Assembly: GCF_000021805.1 (NCBI RefSeq)
Contig: NC_011726.1
Span: 2,884,097 to 2,948,096 of the forward strand
Direction of reading: 5' to 3'
DNA: 64,000 nucleotides
Origin: Rippkaea orientalis PCC 8801
GTDB taxonomy: Bacteria > Cyanobacteriota > Cyanobacteriia > Cyanobacteriales > Microcystaceae
The notes under the pieces are model-generated. The model ran no database searches. It had not been told where the DNA came from and saw only the letters and a list, made by a program, of their open reading frames with translations. Below are positions 1 to 8,953 of this stretch, piece after piece. The translations under genes were made by a program, and so were the position numbers. How positions within the stretch are numbered: position 1 is the stretch's first letter; each line of letters opens with the position of its first letter.

Positions 1-1
1 T

Positions 2-1096
2 AATCATCAAAAAAGTTGGCAAGATTACTTAACAACTGAAATTCTTTTAAATACTAATCCTTTTAGTGAGCAAATTCAATCAGTGACCTTAAAAGAGTTA
101 CCAAACTCTTTAATAGAAGCTACAAAACATGATTTAACCATACTACAAACGGTTTATCATTGTCAACCTCAACAAATCGCTCAATGGCTACAAGATACCA
201 TTAAAACCTATTCTAGTGCTTTAGTTTGGGAGTTAGAAAATAAGGATAATACTTTTTTGCATAAAAGCGATAATTGGGAGGAAGTAATAGAAGACTTAGC
301 GAACTATTATCGTCAACAAGGAACAGGAATTTTTGCCCAATATCAAGCCCTAAAATGGTACGATGATCAATTAATTGGCATTACCAACCCCGATCCCATC
401 GAATTAAGCGAAATTGTAGGGTATGAAGAACAAAAAGCAACCTTGATAAAAAATACAGAAATTTTATTAGCGGGTTATCAAGCCCTTCATGTCTTATTAT
501 ATGGTAGTCGAGGATCGGGTAAATCTTCCTTAGTAAAAGGATTATTAAATCAGTATAGCAACCAAGGATTAAGATTAATAGAAGTCAGTAAATCTCAACT
601 CAAAGATTTACCATTTATTGTTGATAAATTGAGAAATATGTCCCAAAAATTTATTATTTTTGTTGACGATCTTTCCTTTGAAGAAGATGACGACGCATTT
701 AAGTCTTTAAAAGTGGTTTTAGAAGGAAGTATTACTGCTAAAGCGCAAAATGTTGTCGTTTATGCCACTTCCAATCGAAGACATTTAATCAAGGAATATT
801 TCGGCGATCGCCCCCAACTGAGTGAAGCAGATGAAGTTCATGCTTGGGATACCGTGCAAGAAAAATTATCCTTTAGCGATCGCTTTGGGTTAACCTTAAC
901 CTTTGAACCCGCAAATCAAGATAAATACCTAACTATCGTGCATCATTTAGCACAACAAGCAGGGTTAAATTTACCCCAAGAAGAACTCGACTTTAAAGCC
1001 AAACAATGGGCAACAAAACATAACGGAAGATCAGGAAGAACTGCTAGACAATTCATTGACTTTTTACAAGGTCAATTAGCTATTTCTGGTCTTTAA
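2..1096 (+). CDS. DUF815-type AAA ATPase, 5' end cut by window edge
   Basis: ATP-binding protein of the DUF815 group, predicted P-loop ATPases of unknown role. A GTG at 83 could start it, but the frame stays open to base 2 (27 further codons without a stop), so the true start lies outside the window. Counted from 83, Walker A (GSRGSGKS) is at residues 141-148 and the Walker B aspartates (FVDDLSF) at about 195-196. Sensor-like arginines and a lid follow. The 3' end overlaps the convergent small membrane gene by 17 bases. Family assignment is from motif layout; substrate unknown. Confidence 0.8.
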   Translation, partial: NHQKSWQDYLTTEILLNTNPFSEQIQSVTLKELPNSLIEATKHDLTILQTVYHCQPQQIAQWLQDTIKTYSSALVWELENKDNTFLHKSDNWEEVIEDLANYYRQQGTGIFAQYQALKWYDDQLIGITNPDPIELSEIVGYEEQKATLIKNTEILLAGYQALHVLLYGSRGSGKSSLVKGLLNQYSNQGLRLIEVSKSQLKDLPFIVDKLRNMSQKFIIFVDDLSFEEDDDAFKSLKVVLEGSITAKAQNVVVYATSNRRHLIKEYFGDRPQLSEADEVHAWDTVQEKLSFSDRFGLTLTFEPANQDKYLTIVHHLAQQAGLNLPQEELDFKAKQWATKHNGRSGRTARQFIDFLQGQLAISGL

Positions 1097-1334
1097 ACCA
1101 GAGAATAATTCCAGTTATAGCTACCATCAAAACCCCAAAAGAATTAAGGAAAGGGTAAATTATCTCTAAATTAATTAGTCCAAATTTTCCTCGATGAAGT
1201 TCCAATAACCAAATAAATTGATCACTATTTCCTGTTAACACAGCCACTTGAAATAACGACCCCGTAATAGCCGTTAACAACAGAGGAAAGATAATTAATG
1301 GTGCGATCGTATAATGTAAATACCGTAACCACAT
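1080..1334 (-). CDS. small PepSY-TM-like membrane protein
   Basis: 84-residue protein with two or three hydrophobic segments (about residues 8-30, 36-48 weak, and 58-80), a positively charged end (WFKDQK) and the WLRYLHYTIAP start seen in single-module PepSY-associated membrane proteins of cyanobacteria. These are thought to sit in the inner membrane; no enzymatic role is known. It starts with ATG at 1334 and converges on the DUF815 gene, overlapping its last 17 bases. PepSY assignment is from recall of the family and is moderate; it could equally be called a hypothetical membrane protein. Confidence 0.6.
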   Translation of the reverse strand: MWLRYLHYTIAPLIIFPLLLTAITGSLFQVAVLTGNSDQFIWLLELHRGKFGLINLEIIYPFLNSFGVLMVAITGIILWFKDQK

Positions 1335-1473
1335 AATATTGATTGATCAATGAATAGATGTCATAATACCGATAAATCTTTTTTAAGTAAATAGTCTCGC
1401 AAAAGAGGAATATTGCCGTAATACCTTACAATAAAACTTGGATTAATTCGCTACTAACCCCTTTAGATAGACC

Positions 1474-2694
1474 ATGCAAACCCTGGAAACGCCTAAACCT
1501 TTAACAAACACGAGCCCTGAATTTGATACTACCATTCATCGCCGCCAAACCCGTCCCGTCAAAGTCGGAGATATCACCATTGGGGGAGGCTATCCTGTGG
1601 TCGTCCAATCGATGATCAATGAGGATACCCTAGATATTGAGGGTTCGGTGGCTGGTATTCGTCGTTTACACGAAATTGGCTGCGAAATCGTCCGTGTTAC
1701 CGTTCCTAGCATGGCCCACGCTAAAGCCTTAGCCGAAATTAACCAAAAACTAGCGGAAGTTTATCGACGGGTTCCCCTAGTGGCGGATGTACACCATAAT
1801 GGACTGAAAATCGCCCTAGAAGTAGCTAAGCACGTCGATAAAGTCCGTATTAACCCTGGATTATACGTCTTTGAGAAACCTAGTACTACCCGCAGTGAAT
1901 ACACCCAAGCTGAATTTGATGAAATTGGCGAAAAAATCAGTGAAACCCTGAAACCCTTGGTCGTTTCGCTACGAGATCAAGGTAAAGCGATGCGAATTGG
2001 CGTTAACCACGGTTCTCTCGCTGAACGGATGCTATTTACCTACGGCGATACTCCTGAAGGGATGGTAGAATCAGCCTTAGAATTTATCCGTATTTGCGAA
2101 TCCCTCGATTTTCGCAACTTAGTCATCTCTCTTAAAGCCTCTCGTGTTCCTGTGATGTTAGCCGCCTATCGCTTGATGGTCAAACGGATGGATGAGTTAG
2201 GAATGGATTATCCCTTGCATTTAGGGGTCACAGAAGCCGGAGATGGGGAATACGGACGGATTAAGTCTACGGCGGGTATTGCTACCCTTTTGGCCGAAGG
2301 CATTGGGGATACCATTCGGGTTTCGTTAACCGAGGCCCCAGAAAAAGAAATTCCCGTTTGCTACAGTATTTTGCAAGCCTTGGGACTGCGGAAAACGATG
2401 GTGGAATATGTGGCCTGTCCCTCCTGTGGCCGAACCCTATTTAACTTAGAAGAGGTACTCCATAAGGTTCGAGAAGCCACCAAACATTTAACGGGGTTAG
2501 ATATTGCGGTCATGGGTTGCATTGTCAATGGACCGGGAGAAATGGCTGACGCTGACTACGGTTATGTCGGGAAACAAGCGGGTTATATTTCTCTGTATCG
2601 CGGACGGGAAGAAATTAAGCGGGTTCCTGAAGACCAAGGAGTTCAGGAATTGATTGAATTAATTAAAGCCGATGGCCGTTGGGTTGAACCATAA
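1474..2694 (+). CDS. ispG: 4-hydroxy-3-methylbut-2-en-1-yl diphosphate synthase
   Basis: Penultimate enzyme of the MEP isoprenoid pathway. It reductively opens MEcPP to HMBPP with a [4Fe-4S] cluster; in cyanobacteria ferredoxin is the electron donor. 406 residues, the usual length of the short two-domain form. The TIM-barrel start ([16 protein letters not shown], residues 37-52) and three cluster cysteines C315, C318 (CPSC) and C349 ([10 protein letters not shown], with E356 as fourth ligand) are all present. Its product feeds carotenoids, quinones and the hopanoids made by shc and hpnH in this window. It stands alone, followed by an inverted repeat. Confidence 0.97.
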   Translation: MQTLETPKPLTNTSPEFDTTIHRRQTRPVKVGDITIGGGYPVVVQSMINEDTLDIEGSVAGIRRLHEIGCEIVRVTVPSMAHAKALAEINQKLAEVYRRVPLVADVHHNGLKIALEVAKHVDKVRINPGLYVFEKPSTTRSEYTQAEFDEIGEKISETLKPLVVSLRDQGKAMRIGVNHGSLAERMLFTYGDTPEGMVESALEFIRICESLDFRNLVISLKASRVPVMLAAYRLMVKRMDELGMDYPLHLGVTEAGDGEYGRIKSTAGIATLLAEGIGDTIRVSLTEAPEKEIPVCYSILQALGLRKTMVEYVACPSCGRTLFNLEEVLHKVREATKHLTGLDIAVMGCIVNGPGEMADADYGYVGKQAGYISLYRGREEIKRVPEDQGVQELIELIKADGRWVEP

Positions 2695-2713
2695 CCTAAT
2701 TTTAGTAATCAAC

Positions 2714-2768
2714 AATGGACAATTGATAATGGACAACTTTCAGTCTAGATGATTGTTAATTGTCCATT
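2714..2768. repeat. inverted repeat after ispG, possible terminator
   Basis: Perfect 11-base arms, AATGGACAATT at 2714-2724 and AATTGTCCATT at 2758-2768, around a 33-base spacer that contains a second partial copy of the left arm. It lies 20 bases after the ispG stop. It could end ispG transcription, but this type of ATGGACAATT repeat is also a common dispersed element in cyanobacteria. Confidence 0.5.
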
Positions 2769-2901
2769 TATTTTTGCAGTTACTATAGTCATTTTGGGAA
2801 AGATGACGAAGAAAGCGATCGCAATTAAAAAAGATGGTGGAAAAAGAAAAAGAGAAAAAGTATTTTAGAACTGATAAGAGGATAATTTTCAGCAGAGATA
2901 A

Positions 2902-3129
2902 TTAGATTTTTATAGTGTTCTGAATTATTAATCTAAAACCTATTGCATTGTTAAATTCTTGCATTTTCTCTTTATGTGAGTATTGAAAATTTGGCTTTTT
3001 TCTATTAGCTATATATGCTTTTTTAGATCTATAATTAGCGATATCATAATTTTCTATAAAACGATGAAATGTATTTTTAAGTTGTTGCTCTCCGTCATCT
3101 ATCCAAATAATGAAATATTGAGATAGTTT
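2902..3129 (-). pseudogene. startless reading frame after the AAA fragment
   Basis: An open frame of about 75 codons on the minus strand overlaps the 3' end of the AAA ATPase fragment in another frame, but it has no ATG, GTG or TTG near its beginning; a TGA precedes it. It encodes a hydrophilic basic segment (FHRFIENYDIANYRSKKAY and onward). In many AAA_15-type modules a partner gene begins by overlapping the ATPase stop, so this may be the tail of such a partner after loss of its front. No family recognised. Confidence 0.35.
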
Positions 3130-3530
3130 TCATCAGAAGGCAACCCTTCATAGGTAGAAAGTTTCCTAATTTCTCCCTGTTCTGTTAACTCATATACAAT
3201 AGCATCTTCTTCAGATATATAAGAAGCTTCAGGAACAATATTTTCTAATTGTTGCTTGAGTAACTCAGCGTTTGGAGAGGATAAAATTTTTTGCCAAACC
3301 TGATATCCCTTTATTGCTAATGTCAGATAATTGATAATATAAGGACTATGAGTTGTAAGAATTAGTGCGTTGCTTTTTGTTAAATTAGTAAATTCTAGCA
3401 ATTTATAAAATACATTTTTTTGAGATGTTGGGAAAAGATTTTGTTCTATTTCTTCTACGATATTTACAAAACATTCAGGACGATATTGGGAAGATAATAG
3501 TTTGAGTTCCGCTTCCTTTGTTTTCTGCAA
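3099..3530 (-). pseudogene. C-terminal fragment of an AAA_15/OLD-like ATPase
   Basis: 143 residues from a TTG, or 147 codons back to a TAA. It carries only the second half of an ABC-like ATPase: the Walker B region (FVNIVEEIEQNLFP, where the family consensus is EEPEQNLFP) and the H-loop (LTTHSPYIINYL). The Walker A half is missing. The IS630 element starts about 50 bases upstream, and no matching N-terminal half is visible on its far side, so the front was lost with or before the insertion. An intact copy would belong to a defence-type ATPase module; this one is very probably inactive. Confidence 0.7.
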
Positions 3531-3579
3531 AACCTGATTTAATTAATCCAAAGTTTTTAACTCTTATTTTACTCATATA

Positions 3580-4528
3580 GTCAATTCAAATAAGATTGAG
3601 ACAGAAAGAGGTAGAATGAAAAAGAAATCAGTAACATCGTAACAGAGGGTGAATGAATGTCTTACAGTTTAGATTTAAGAAAAAGAGTAGTAGAGTGGGT
3701 AGAAGAGGGAGGAAGTGTCTCGAAAGCGACAAAAATCTACAAGGTCAGCAGAGCAACCATCTATCGGTGGATGAGCCGAGAAGACTTAAGACCAACTCAT
3801 GTTGAAAGACGCAAAAGAAAACTAGACTGGGAAGCACTTTTAAAAGATATAGAGAAGAATCCAGACACAAAATTATCAGACAGAGCGCAAAAATTTGGGG
3901 TAAGACCAAGTGCCCTGTGCTATGCCCTCAAAAAAATGAAAATAACTCGAAAAAAAAACAATTACGCTACCGAGAAAGAAATAGAGAAGAGAGAATCAAA
4001 TATTATAGAAGTTTGAGAGAAATGGTCAAAAAGTATGGAAGTGGAAGTCTAGTATATATTGATGAATCAGGATTTGAGGAGATACAAACGAGGATTTATG
4101 CTTGGGCAAAAAAAGGGGAAAAAGTTTATGGAGATAAGCAAGGAAAGCTGCGAAAAAGAGAAAATTTGGTAGCTGGAAGAAGAAAAAAACAAAAAGACTT
4201 AATAGCACCGATGCTGTTTAGAGGAAGCTTAGATGCAAGAGGATTTGAAGAATGGTTAAGCTTATTTTTAATTCCCTCTCTTACTCAGACCTCAGTCTTA
4301 ATCATGGACAATTCACCTATTCATCGAAAAACGGTCATTCGACAATTAGTAGAAGAAGCTGGACACGAAGTGTTATTTTTACCGAAATATTCCCCTGATC
4401 TCAATGATATTGAGCATGATTTCAGTGCCTTAAAACGAGCCAGGATGTACGCTCCACCTAGTACATCTCTCGATGAAATCATTCGAGCCTATTGTGGTTG
4501 TTAGTGTCTCATTCTTATTTGAAATAAC
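3580..4528 (+). mobile_element. IS630-family insertion sequence
   Basis: 949-base element with terminal inverted repeats. The left end begins GTCAATTCAAATAAGATTGA and the right end, read inward, begins GTTATTTCAAATAAGAATGA; about 22 of 25 positions match including the flanking TA. A TA dinucleotide is present on both sides (3578-3579 and 4529-4530), the target duplication expected for IS630/Tc1-type elements. It carries one transposase in two frames and separates the AAA ATPase fragment from the ilvE operon. Confidence 0.88.
3657..4504 (+). CDS. IS630 transposase made by frameshifting
   Basis: Two overlapping frames. Frame A (3657-4016) has the N-terminal helix-turn-helix of IS630 transposases (SYSLDLRKRVVEWVEEGGS, then SKATKIYKVSRATIYRW). 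Frame B (up to 4504, open from about 3917) has the DDE domain: YIDESGFE, IMDNSPIHR and YSPDLNDIEHDFSALKR. Frame B is -1 relative to A, and the overlap contains a run of nine A at 3950-3958, a typical slippery site, so the functional product of about 280 residues is likely made by programmed -1 frameshifting. PDLND replaces the common PDLNP; all three acidic residues are present. It may still be active. Confidence 0.85.
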
Positions 4529-4653
4529 TATAATTATTTTTATTGATGATATTCATTCTTAGGTTTTTTAATAGATCCTGTTTAAGGAGCTAAAGCTCCA
4601 TTTTGCTCTCTAAACTTCATAATTGCTTTTGATTAGGCAATGATAATTTTTGT

Positions 4654-5181
4654 TTAATTTTCATCCCTAGGAAAAGTTGGGTTTTGGAGTCTAGATTGAG
4701 CAGAATCTAAGAAAATGTTTCTAAGAGTTCCTCTCCCAAGATAGATATCAAGTTCTTGGAAAATATTGTGTATTAAAAAAACAATTGAGATACATAGAAT
4801 GACCGCTAAAAACTGATATAAATTTTCTGAAGCTATAAAACTTTTGAAGGCAAGAGTAAGAGCTTTTGTTTGATGATAAGCACGCAGTAGATGTTCAATA
4901 ACTCCTAGGATGATAACAGCCAGAGTATAAACTAAGGTTTTATACAAAATGCTGACGTAGCGAGGAGATTGTTTAAATCGATTTATCCAAGGTGTGATAT
5001 CAAGAATGGCTACTGCTTTAGCGGCAATTAGTGAACCGACAATTGCTTTTGACAGGATATAGGTGTTAATTGAATACTCTTTTAGAAAGAGCTTTGTTAT
5101 CAGCAGAATATAGCTAAATCCTATTAGAAAAAATAGGGTAAGAGAGCCAATTTTTTTAACTTCATGCTTGAGTCTTTCCAT
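4654..5181 (-). CDS. four-helix membrane protein of unknown function
   Basis: 175 residues with four predicted transmembrane segments (about 12-32, 43-62, 82-103 and 120-142), a short cytosolic start and a polar tail (GRGTLRNIFLDSAQSRLQN). Not recognised as a named family. The ATG lies three bases after the stop of ilvE, so it is probably the last gene of the minus-strand operon crp-like, M61 peptidase, ilvE, this gene. Its function cannot be inferred from the operon. Confidence 0.7.
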   Translation of the reverse strand: MERLKHEVKKIGSLTLFFLIGFSYILLITKLFLKEYSINTYILSKAIVGSLIAAKAVAILDITPWINRFKQSPRYVSILYKTLVYTLAVIILGVIEHLLRAYHQTKALTLAFKSFIASENLYQFLAVILCISIVFLIHNIFQELDIYLGRGTLRNIFLDSAQSRLQNPTFPRDEN

Positions 5182-5184
5182 TTT

Positions 5185-6099
5185 TTATTCTAAGGGAATA
5201 ACATTAACCCAATTTGCATATTTTAGATCTTTATTTTCAGTAATTGCTGATAACTTTTCTCGCAATTTTTCCGTAATAGGACGATCACTCGGTAAGGTAA
5301 AGGTTTCAATTCTTTTCACCGGAGTAATTTTAGCGGCGGTTCCACTCAAAAAAACTTCATCAGCAATAAACAATTCTGACTTATCAATAGGTCTTTGAAT
5401 GGTTTCAATTCCTAAGTCTTTTGCTAAGGTTAAAATGCTATCTCTGGTAATTCCTTCGAGGACATCTTGTTCAAATCCAGGGGTGATTAATTGACCATTT
5501 CTGACCATAAAAACGTTCATCCCCGTTGCTTCACAAACTTTGCCTTGGGAGTTCATTAAAATAGCTTCATCAAATCCCGATTCTACTGCTTCCGTTTTGG
5601 CTAAGGCTGAGGTAATATAGGCTGCACTAATTTTACCTCTTAAGGGAAAACTGCGATCTTCTTGACGATACCAAGAACTAATCCGACAACTAATCCCGTC
5701 AGGGGACAAATAATCCCCCATTTCTAATCCGTAAACAAAGAAATCTTTTTCAATATTGTGTAATCTCGGCGCAATTCCTAACCCGGAACTATAGACTAAG
5801 GGTCTAATATAAAATGATTGTGAGGGTTTATTCTTCTTGACAAAATCAACAATAATCTGCTCTATTTTATCGGCTGGTAAATCATAATTAAGGAACTTCG
5901 CACTTTGACTTAATCGCTGACAATGACGTTCTAAACGAAATAAGAGAATCTGTGAAGGATTTTCGGGATTAGGGATTCCTCGCATTCCTCCAAAAGCTGC
6001 TGTTCCATAGTGCAGTGCGTGGGTAGCAATAGAAATTTTAGCATTTTCAAAGGCAATAAATTGATTTTCAAAGTACGCAATCGGCAGGAAATTGTGCAT
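5185..6099 (-). CDS. ilvE: branched-chain amino acid aminotransferase
   Basis: Class IV PLP aminotransferase that interconverts leucine, isoleucine and valine with their 2-oxo acids using glutamate. 304 residues, the normal bacterial IlvE length. The PLP lysine is K156 in RGKISAAY, followed by ALAKTEAVESGFDEAILM and the EATGMNVF motif that places substrate. The start HNFLPIAYFENQF matches cyanobacterial homologues. It sits between the M61 peptidase (8 bases upstream) and the membrane protein (3 bases downstream). D-amino acid aminotransferase or aminodeoxychorismate lyase belong to the same fold, but length and motifs favour IlvE. Confidence 0.9.
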   Translation of the reverse strand: MHNFLPIAYFENQFIAFENAKISIATHALHYGTAAFGGMRGIPNPENPSQILLFRLERHCQRLSQSAKFLNYDLPADKIEQIIVDFVKKNKPSQSFYIRPLVYSSGLGIAPRLHNIEKDFFVYGLEMGDYLSPDGISCRISSWYRQEDRSFPLRGKISAAYITSALAKTEAVESGFDEAILMNSQGKVCEATGMNVFMVRNGQLITPGFEQDVLEGITRDSILTLAKDLGIETIQRPIDKSELFIADEVFLSGTAAKITPVKRIETFTLPSDRPITEKLREKLSAITENKDLKYANWVNVIPLE

Positions 6100-6107
6100 C
6101 GCTCGTT

Positions 6108-7913
6108 CTATAATTTAGGTGACGTTTTTGGGCTATTTTGTTCCAACCATCCTCTTAAATTTTGCTGTTGGAGGTCTGAGGGTTTCTCAATAGGCATTAC
6201 TTGATAGCGAGTTGGTTGGGGGTCTGCTAGGGTAACACTTAAGGTTTTCAACTGATCCTGATGAAACACCGTAATGCTAATCATATCACCGCTTTGGTAA
6301 TCTTTGAGCCGTTCGGGTAATTGTTCCGCACTGACGCGGATTCCGTCAATGGCTAATAGTTCATCGTTGGGGTCAATTCCTACTAAGGCGGCCGGAGAGT
6401 CGGCTTCAACAAACTTAACCATTTCTTTAGAATTTTCCCGTTGAGCGCGTATCCCCAGATAGGGAATTGCTTCGGAGTCTATAACGGGTCTTAATTGCAA
6501 TCCAAAGGGTTCTAAATAGTCATTAAAAGGCAATTCTTCGGTGCTGTCAAGATAACGTCTCAAGAAATCCTCTAAACTTATTTGAGCAACGGATTCGATA
6601 ACCTGTTGTAGTTGTTGGGGGGTAAACCCAATTTCTGGTTGACCAAATTCTTGCCACATTTGACGCATTACGTCATCTAAAGATCGTTGATTATTGTGGC
6701 GCGCTCGAATTAATAAATCTAGCAATAATGAGACTAATTCACCTTTGAGATAATAGGAAATTTGGGAGTTATCGCTATGAGCATCGCGGCGGTATAATTT
6801 AATCCAAGCATCAAAACTTGATTCGCTGAGGGGATGAATTTTCCGGCCGGGGGTGTTGAGATAGCGGGTAATTTCCTTACTTAATATATCTAAGAAATCT
6901 GTTTGGTTATAAATTCCTGCTCGCAGGGGAATCATCATATCGTAATAGCTGGTTGTTCCTTCAAGAAACCAGAGACATTTGGTGTAATTTTCCCGTTCAT
7001 AATCAAAGGTTTCTAAGGCTTTTGGTCGGATTCTTTTAACATTCCAAAGATGGAAAAATTCATGAGCTACTAATTGGATAAACCGATTATATTTATCCTT
7101 GGCACGAAAGCCAAATTGAGAGTAAATCAGAGAACAGGAACTTTTGTGTTCTAACCCTCCAAACCCATTACTCGATAAGTGAAGAATAAATAAATAATGA
7201 TCGTAGGGAAGTCCTCCATATAATTGAGCTTCGGTTTCAATGATCTTTTTAGTATCTTTAATCAACTGTTTTGGTTCAATATTTCCCTTTCCCCAGACTG
7301 CTAATTGATGGGGTTTCCCTAACACTTCAAAATCATAAATAGCATGAGTTCCTATTTCAAAGGGACTGTCCACTAAGGTATCATAATCATCGGCGATAAA
7401 GTGATTGACTTTTCCAGGGATTTTGGGTAAAGCTGTGCTAACTTTCCACTGAGAATTCGGGGGAATAATTTCTATGGTAATTGGCTGTTTTTCTAACCCT
7501 GGAATAAAATAAAATAAGGCTGCTCCATTAAAATAGCCATGACTCTCATCAAGATGATTGGTTCTCACAGTCAATTCATTGGCAAAAACTTGATACTTAA
7601 TCGTAATATTAGTTACCTTTTGCGTTTGTATTTGCCAGTGGTTTTTACTCACTTTTTGACTAAATAATGCTTGTCCATCTTCAGTTGATTGAGCGACAAA
7701 CGTTTGAATATGTCGAGCGTATTCTCGAATTAAATATGAGCCAGGTGTCCAAACTGGCATTTTTAAATCTAGAACAGATTTTGTCCAGTTCTTGACTGTT
7801 AATGTTACCTCAAACAGATGGGAGGTGGGTTGACTCATGGCTACGCTATAGCCAAGAATAGGAGAAGTTGGATAGGTTATTTTGGGTTGAACAATTGTTG
7901 TTGCTTTAGTCAT
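6108..7913 (-). CDS. M61 family glycyl aminopeptidase-like metallopeptidase with PDZ domain
   Basis: 601 residues. The N-terminal beta domain (about 15-170) is followed by a thermolysin-like catalytic domain with zinc motif HEFFH at 284-288 and an upstream FGGLEH (251-256) equivalent to the GAMEN exopeptidase motif. A C-terminal PDZ domain covers about 480-560. No signal peptide is visible, so it is probably cytosolic. The start overlaps the end of the upstream crp-like gene by 8 bases, implying translational coupling. M61 members remove N-terminal Gly, Ala or Ser; the physiological substrate here is unknown. Confidence 0.88.
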   Translation of the reverse strand: MTKATTIVQPKITYPTSPILGYSVAMSQPTSHLFEVTLTVKNWTKSVLDLKMPVWTPGSYLIREYARHIQTFVAQSTEDGQALFSQKVSKNHWQIQTQKVTNITIKYQVFANELTVRTNHLDESHGYFNGAALFYFIPGLEKQPITIEIIPPNSQWKVSTALPKIPGKVNHFIADDYDTLVDSPFEIGTHAIYDFEVLGKPHQLAVWGKGNIEPKQLIKDTKKIIETEAQLYGGLPYDHYLFILHLSSNGFGGLEHKSSCSLIYSQFGFRAKDKYNRFIQLVAHEFFHLWNVKRIRPKALETFDYERENYTKCLWFLEGTTSYYDMMIPLRAGIYNQTDFLDILSKEITRYLNTPGRKIHPLSESSFDAWIKLYRRDAHSDNSQISYYLKGELVSLLLDLLIRARHNNQRSLDDVMRQMWQEFGQPEIGFTPQQLQQVIESVAQISLEDFLRRYLDSTEELPFNDYLEPFGLQLRPVIDSEAIPYLGIRAQRENSKEMVKFVEADSPAALVGIDPNDELLAIDGIRVSAEQLPERLKDYQSGDMISITVFHQDQLKTLSVTLADPQPTRYQVMPIEKPSDLQQQNLRGWLEQNSPKTSPKL

Positions 7914-8595
7914 GCTTTACCGTTGAAAAGTGATAAATTTGTTTAAGATTGGTCAAAGATAAGGTTTGATGAATCTCATCAATATCGAGACATCCTTGGG
8001 TTTGAAGCTGCGGGATGATTTGTTGTAAATCTTCTAAGGTAACATCAGCTATATCGGCTAAATCTTGCTGAGGAATATATAAAATTTCAATGCCTTTTTC
8101 AGTGGATTTACCATAGGTTTCTGCTAATTTAATTAACGTTTTTGCTAATTTAATTTTAGGGGTTTGTTGACGTAGCTGAAGACGACGATACAAGAGACGA
8201 AAACGACGTACGGTTAACTGTAACATTCGGTGATGTAACTGAGGATCTTTAAACAACATTTGCAGAAAACGCTGCGCTGAGATCGTCAATAATTTAACAT
8301 CAGATAAAGAAATAACTGCAATGGATTTGAGAGACTCATCAAGAATCTCCATTTCTCCAAAAAAATCTCCTCGACCCAAAATTTCTAAGGTTAATTCTTG
8401 ATCGTGGTATTGGGAACGAACTTTCACCCAACCAGATACAATGAAGTACACTGCTTTACCCCATTCATTCTCCCGAATGATCTCGGTATTAAGGGAATAG
8501 TCCTCTTCATCTACAACCGATACAAGCCATTCTAACGTTTCTGGATTAGCTGTATTGAATAGGGGAAATAGCTCGCTAATTTCTTGAGTCTCCAT
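7906..8595 (-). CDS. Crp/Fnr family cyclic-nucleotide-binding regulator
   Basis: About 229 residues from the ATG at 8595 (METQEISELF); a longer frame reaches 8640 but adds only a weakly conserved lead. The N-terminal half is a cNMP-binding jelly roll with FIVSGWVKVRS and the phosphate-cassette region ILGRGDFFGEMEILD. The C-terminal part has a Crp-type helical region (IPQQDLADIADVTLEDLQQII) resembling a winged helix. It heads the operon with the M61 peptidase and ilvE. The cassette lacks the RxA motif that binds cAMP strongly, so the ligand is uncertain. Confidence 0.75.
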   Translation of the reverse strand: METQEISELFPLFNTANPETLEWLVSVVDEEDYSLNTEIIRENEWGKAVYFIVSGWVKVRSQYHDQELTLEILGRGDFFGEMEILDESLKSIAVISLSDVKLLTISAQRFLQMLFKDPQLHHRMLQLTVRRFRLLYRRLQLRQQTPKIKLAKTLIKLAETYGKSTEKGIEILYIPQQDLADIADVTLEDLQQIIPQLQTQGCLDIDEIHQTLSLTNLKQIYHFSTVKHD

Positions 8596-8727
8596 TAAGG
8601 GTCTATCAGTCTTTGACTGAATAACAGGTAAAGCAATCAAAAGGGTTTACGTTTCCATTTAGCCATGGCAGACGTTTTACCTCTAGGGTGATCATCATTG
8701 GCTAAAATATTTTTTGGTTATTCTAAC

Positions 8728-8838
8728 TTACTCTTGATAAACTTGTTGGCCATCAATCATAACCGACTCAACTACTTGCTTCAAGTCGGATTGTCGGGAA
8801 ATTGTGATATAACTATTAAGACTTGACCAATGGCAATG
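8728..8838 (-). pseudogene. possible C-terminal remnant of an amidohydrolase-like gene
   Basis: A minus-strand frame without start ends SDLKQVVESVMIDGQQVYQE, which resembles the tail of amidohydrolase/deaminase-type proteins (a VxxVMIDGxxVY pattern). Nothing upstream continues it, because a stop occurs at about 8839-8841. This is probably a decayed gene end between the crp-like regulator and the desaturase. The family call is tentative. Confidence 0.3.
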
Positions 8839-8953
8839 TCAACCTTGAGTTAGAGCGTAATGCCGAACGATCATTTAGCTAAACTTATCGCTATTGACCT
8901 ATTTCGCTCTTAATTCCTCTCAATTCACCCTTTTAACTCCATTAGAATCGTTC

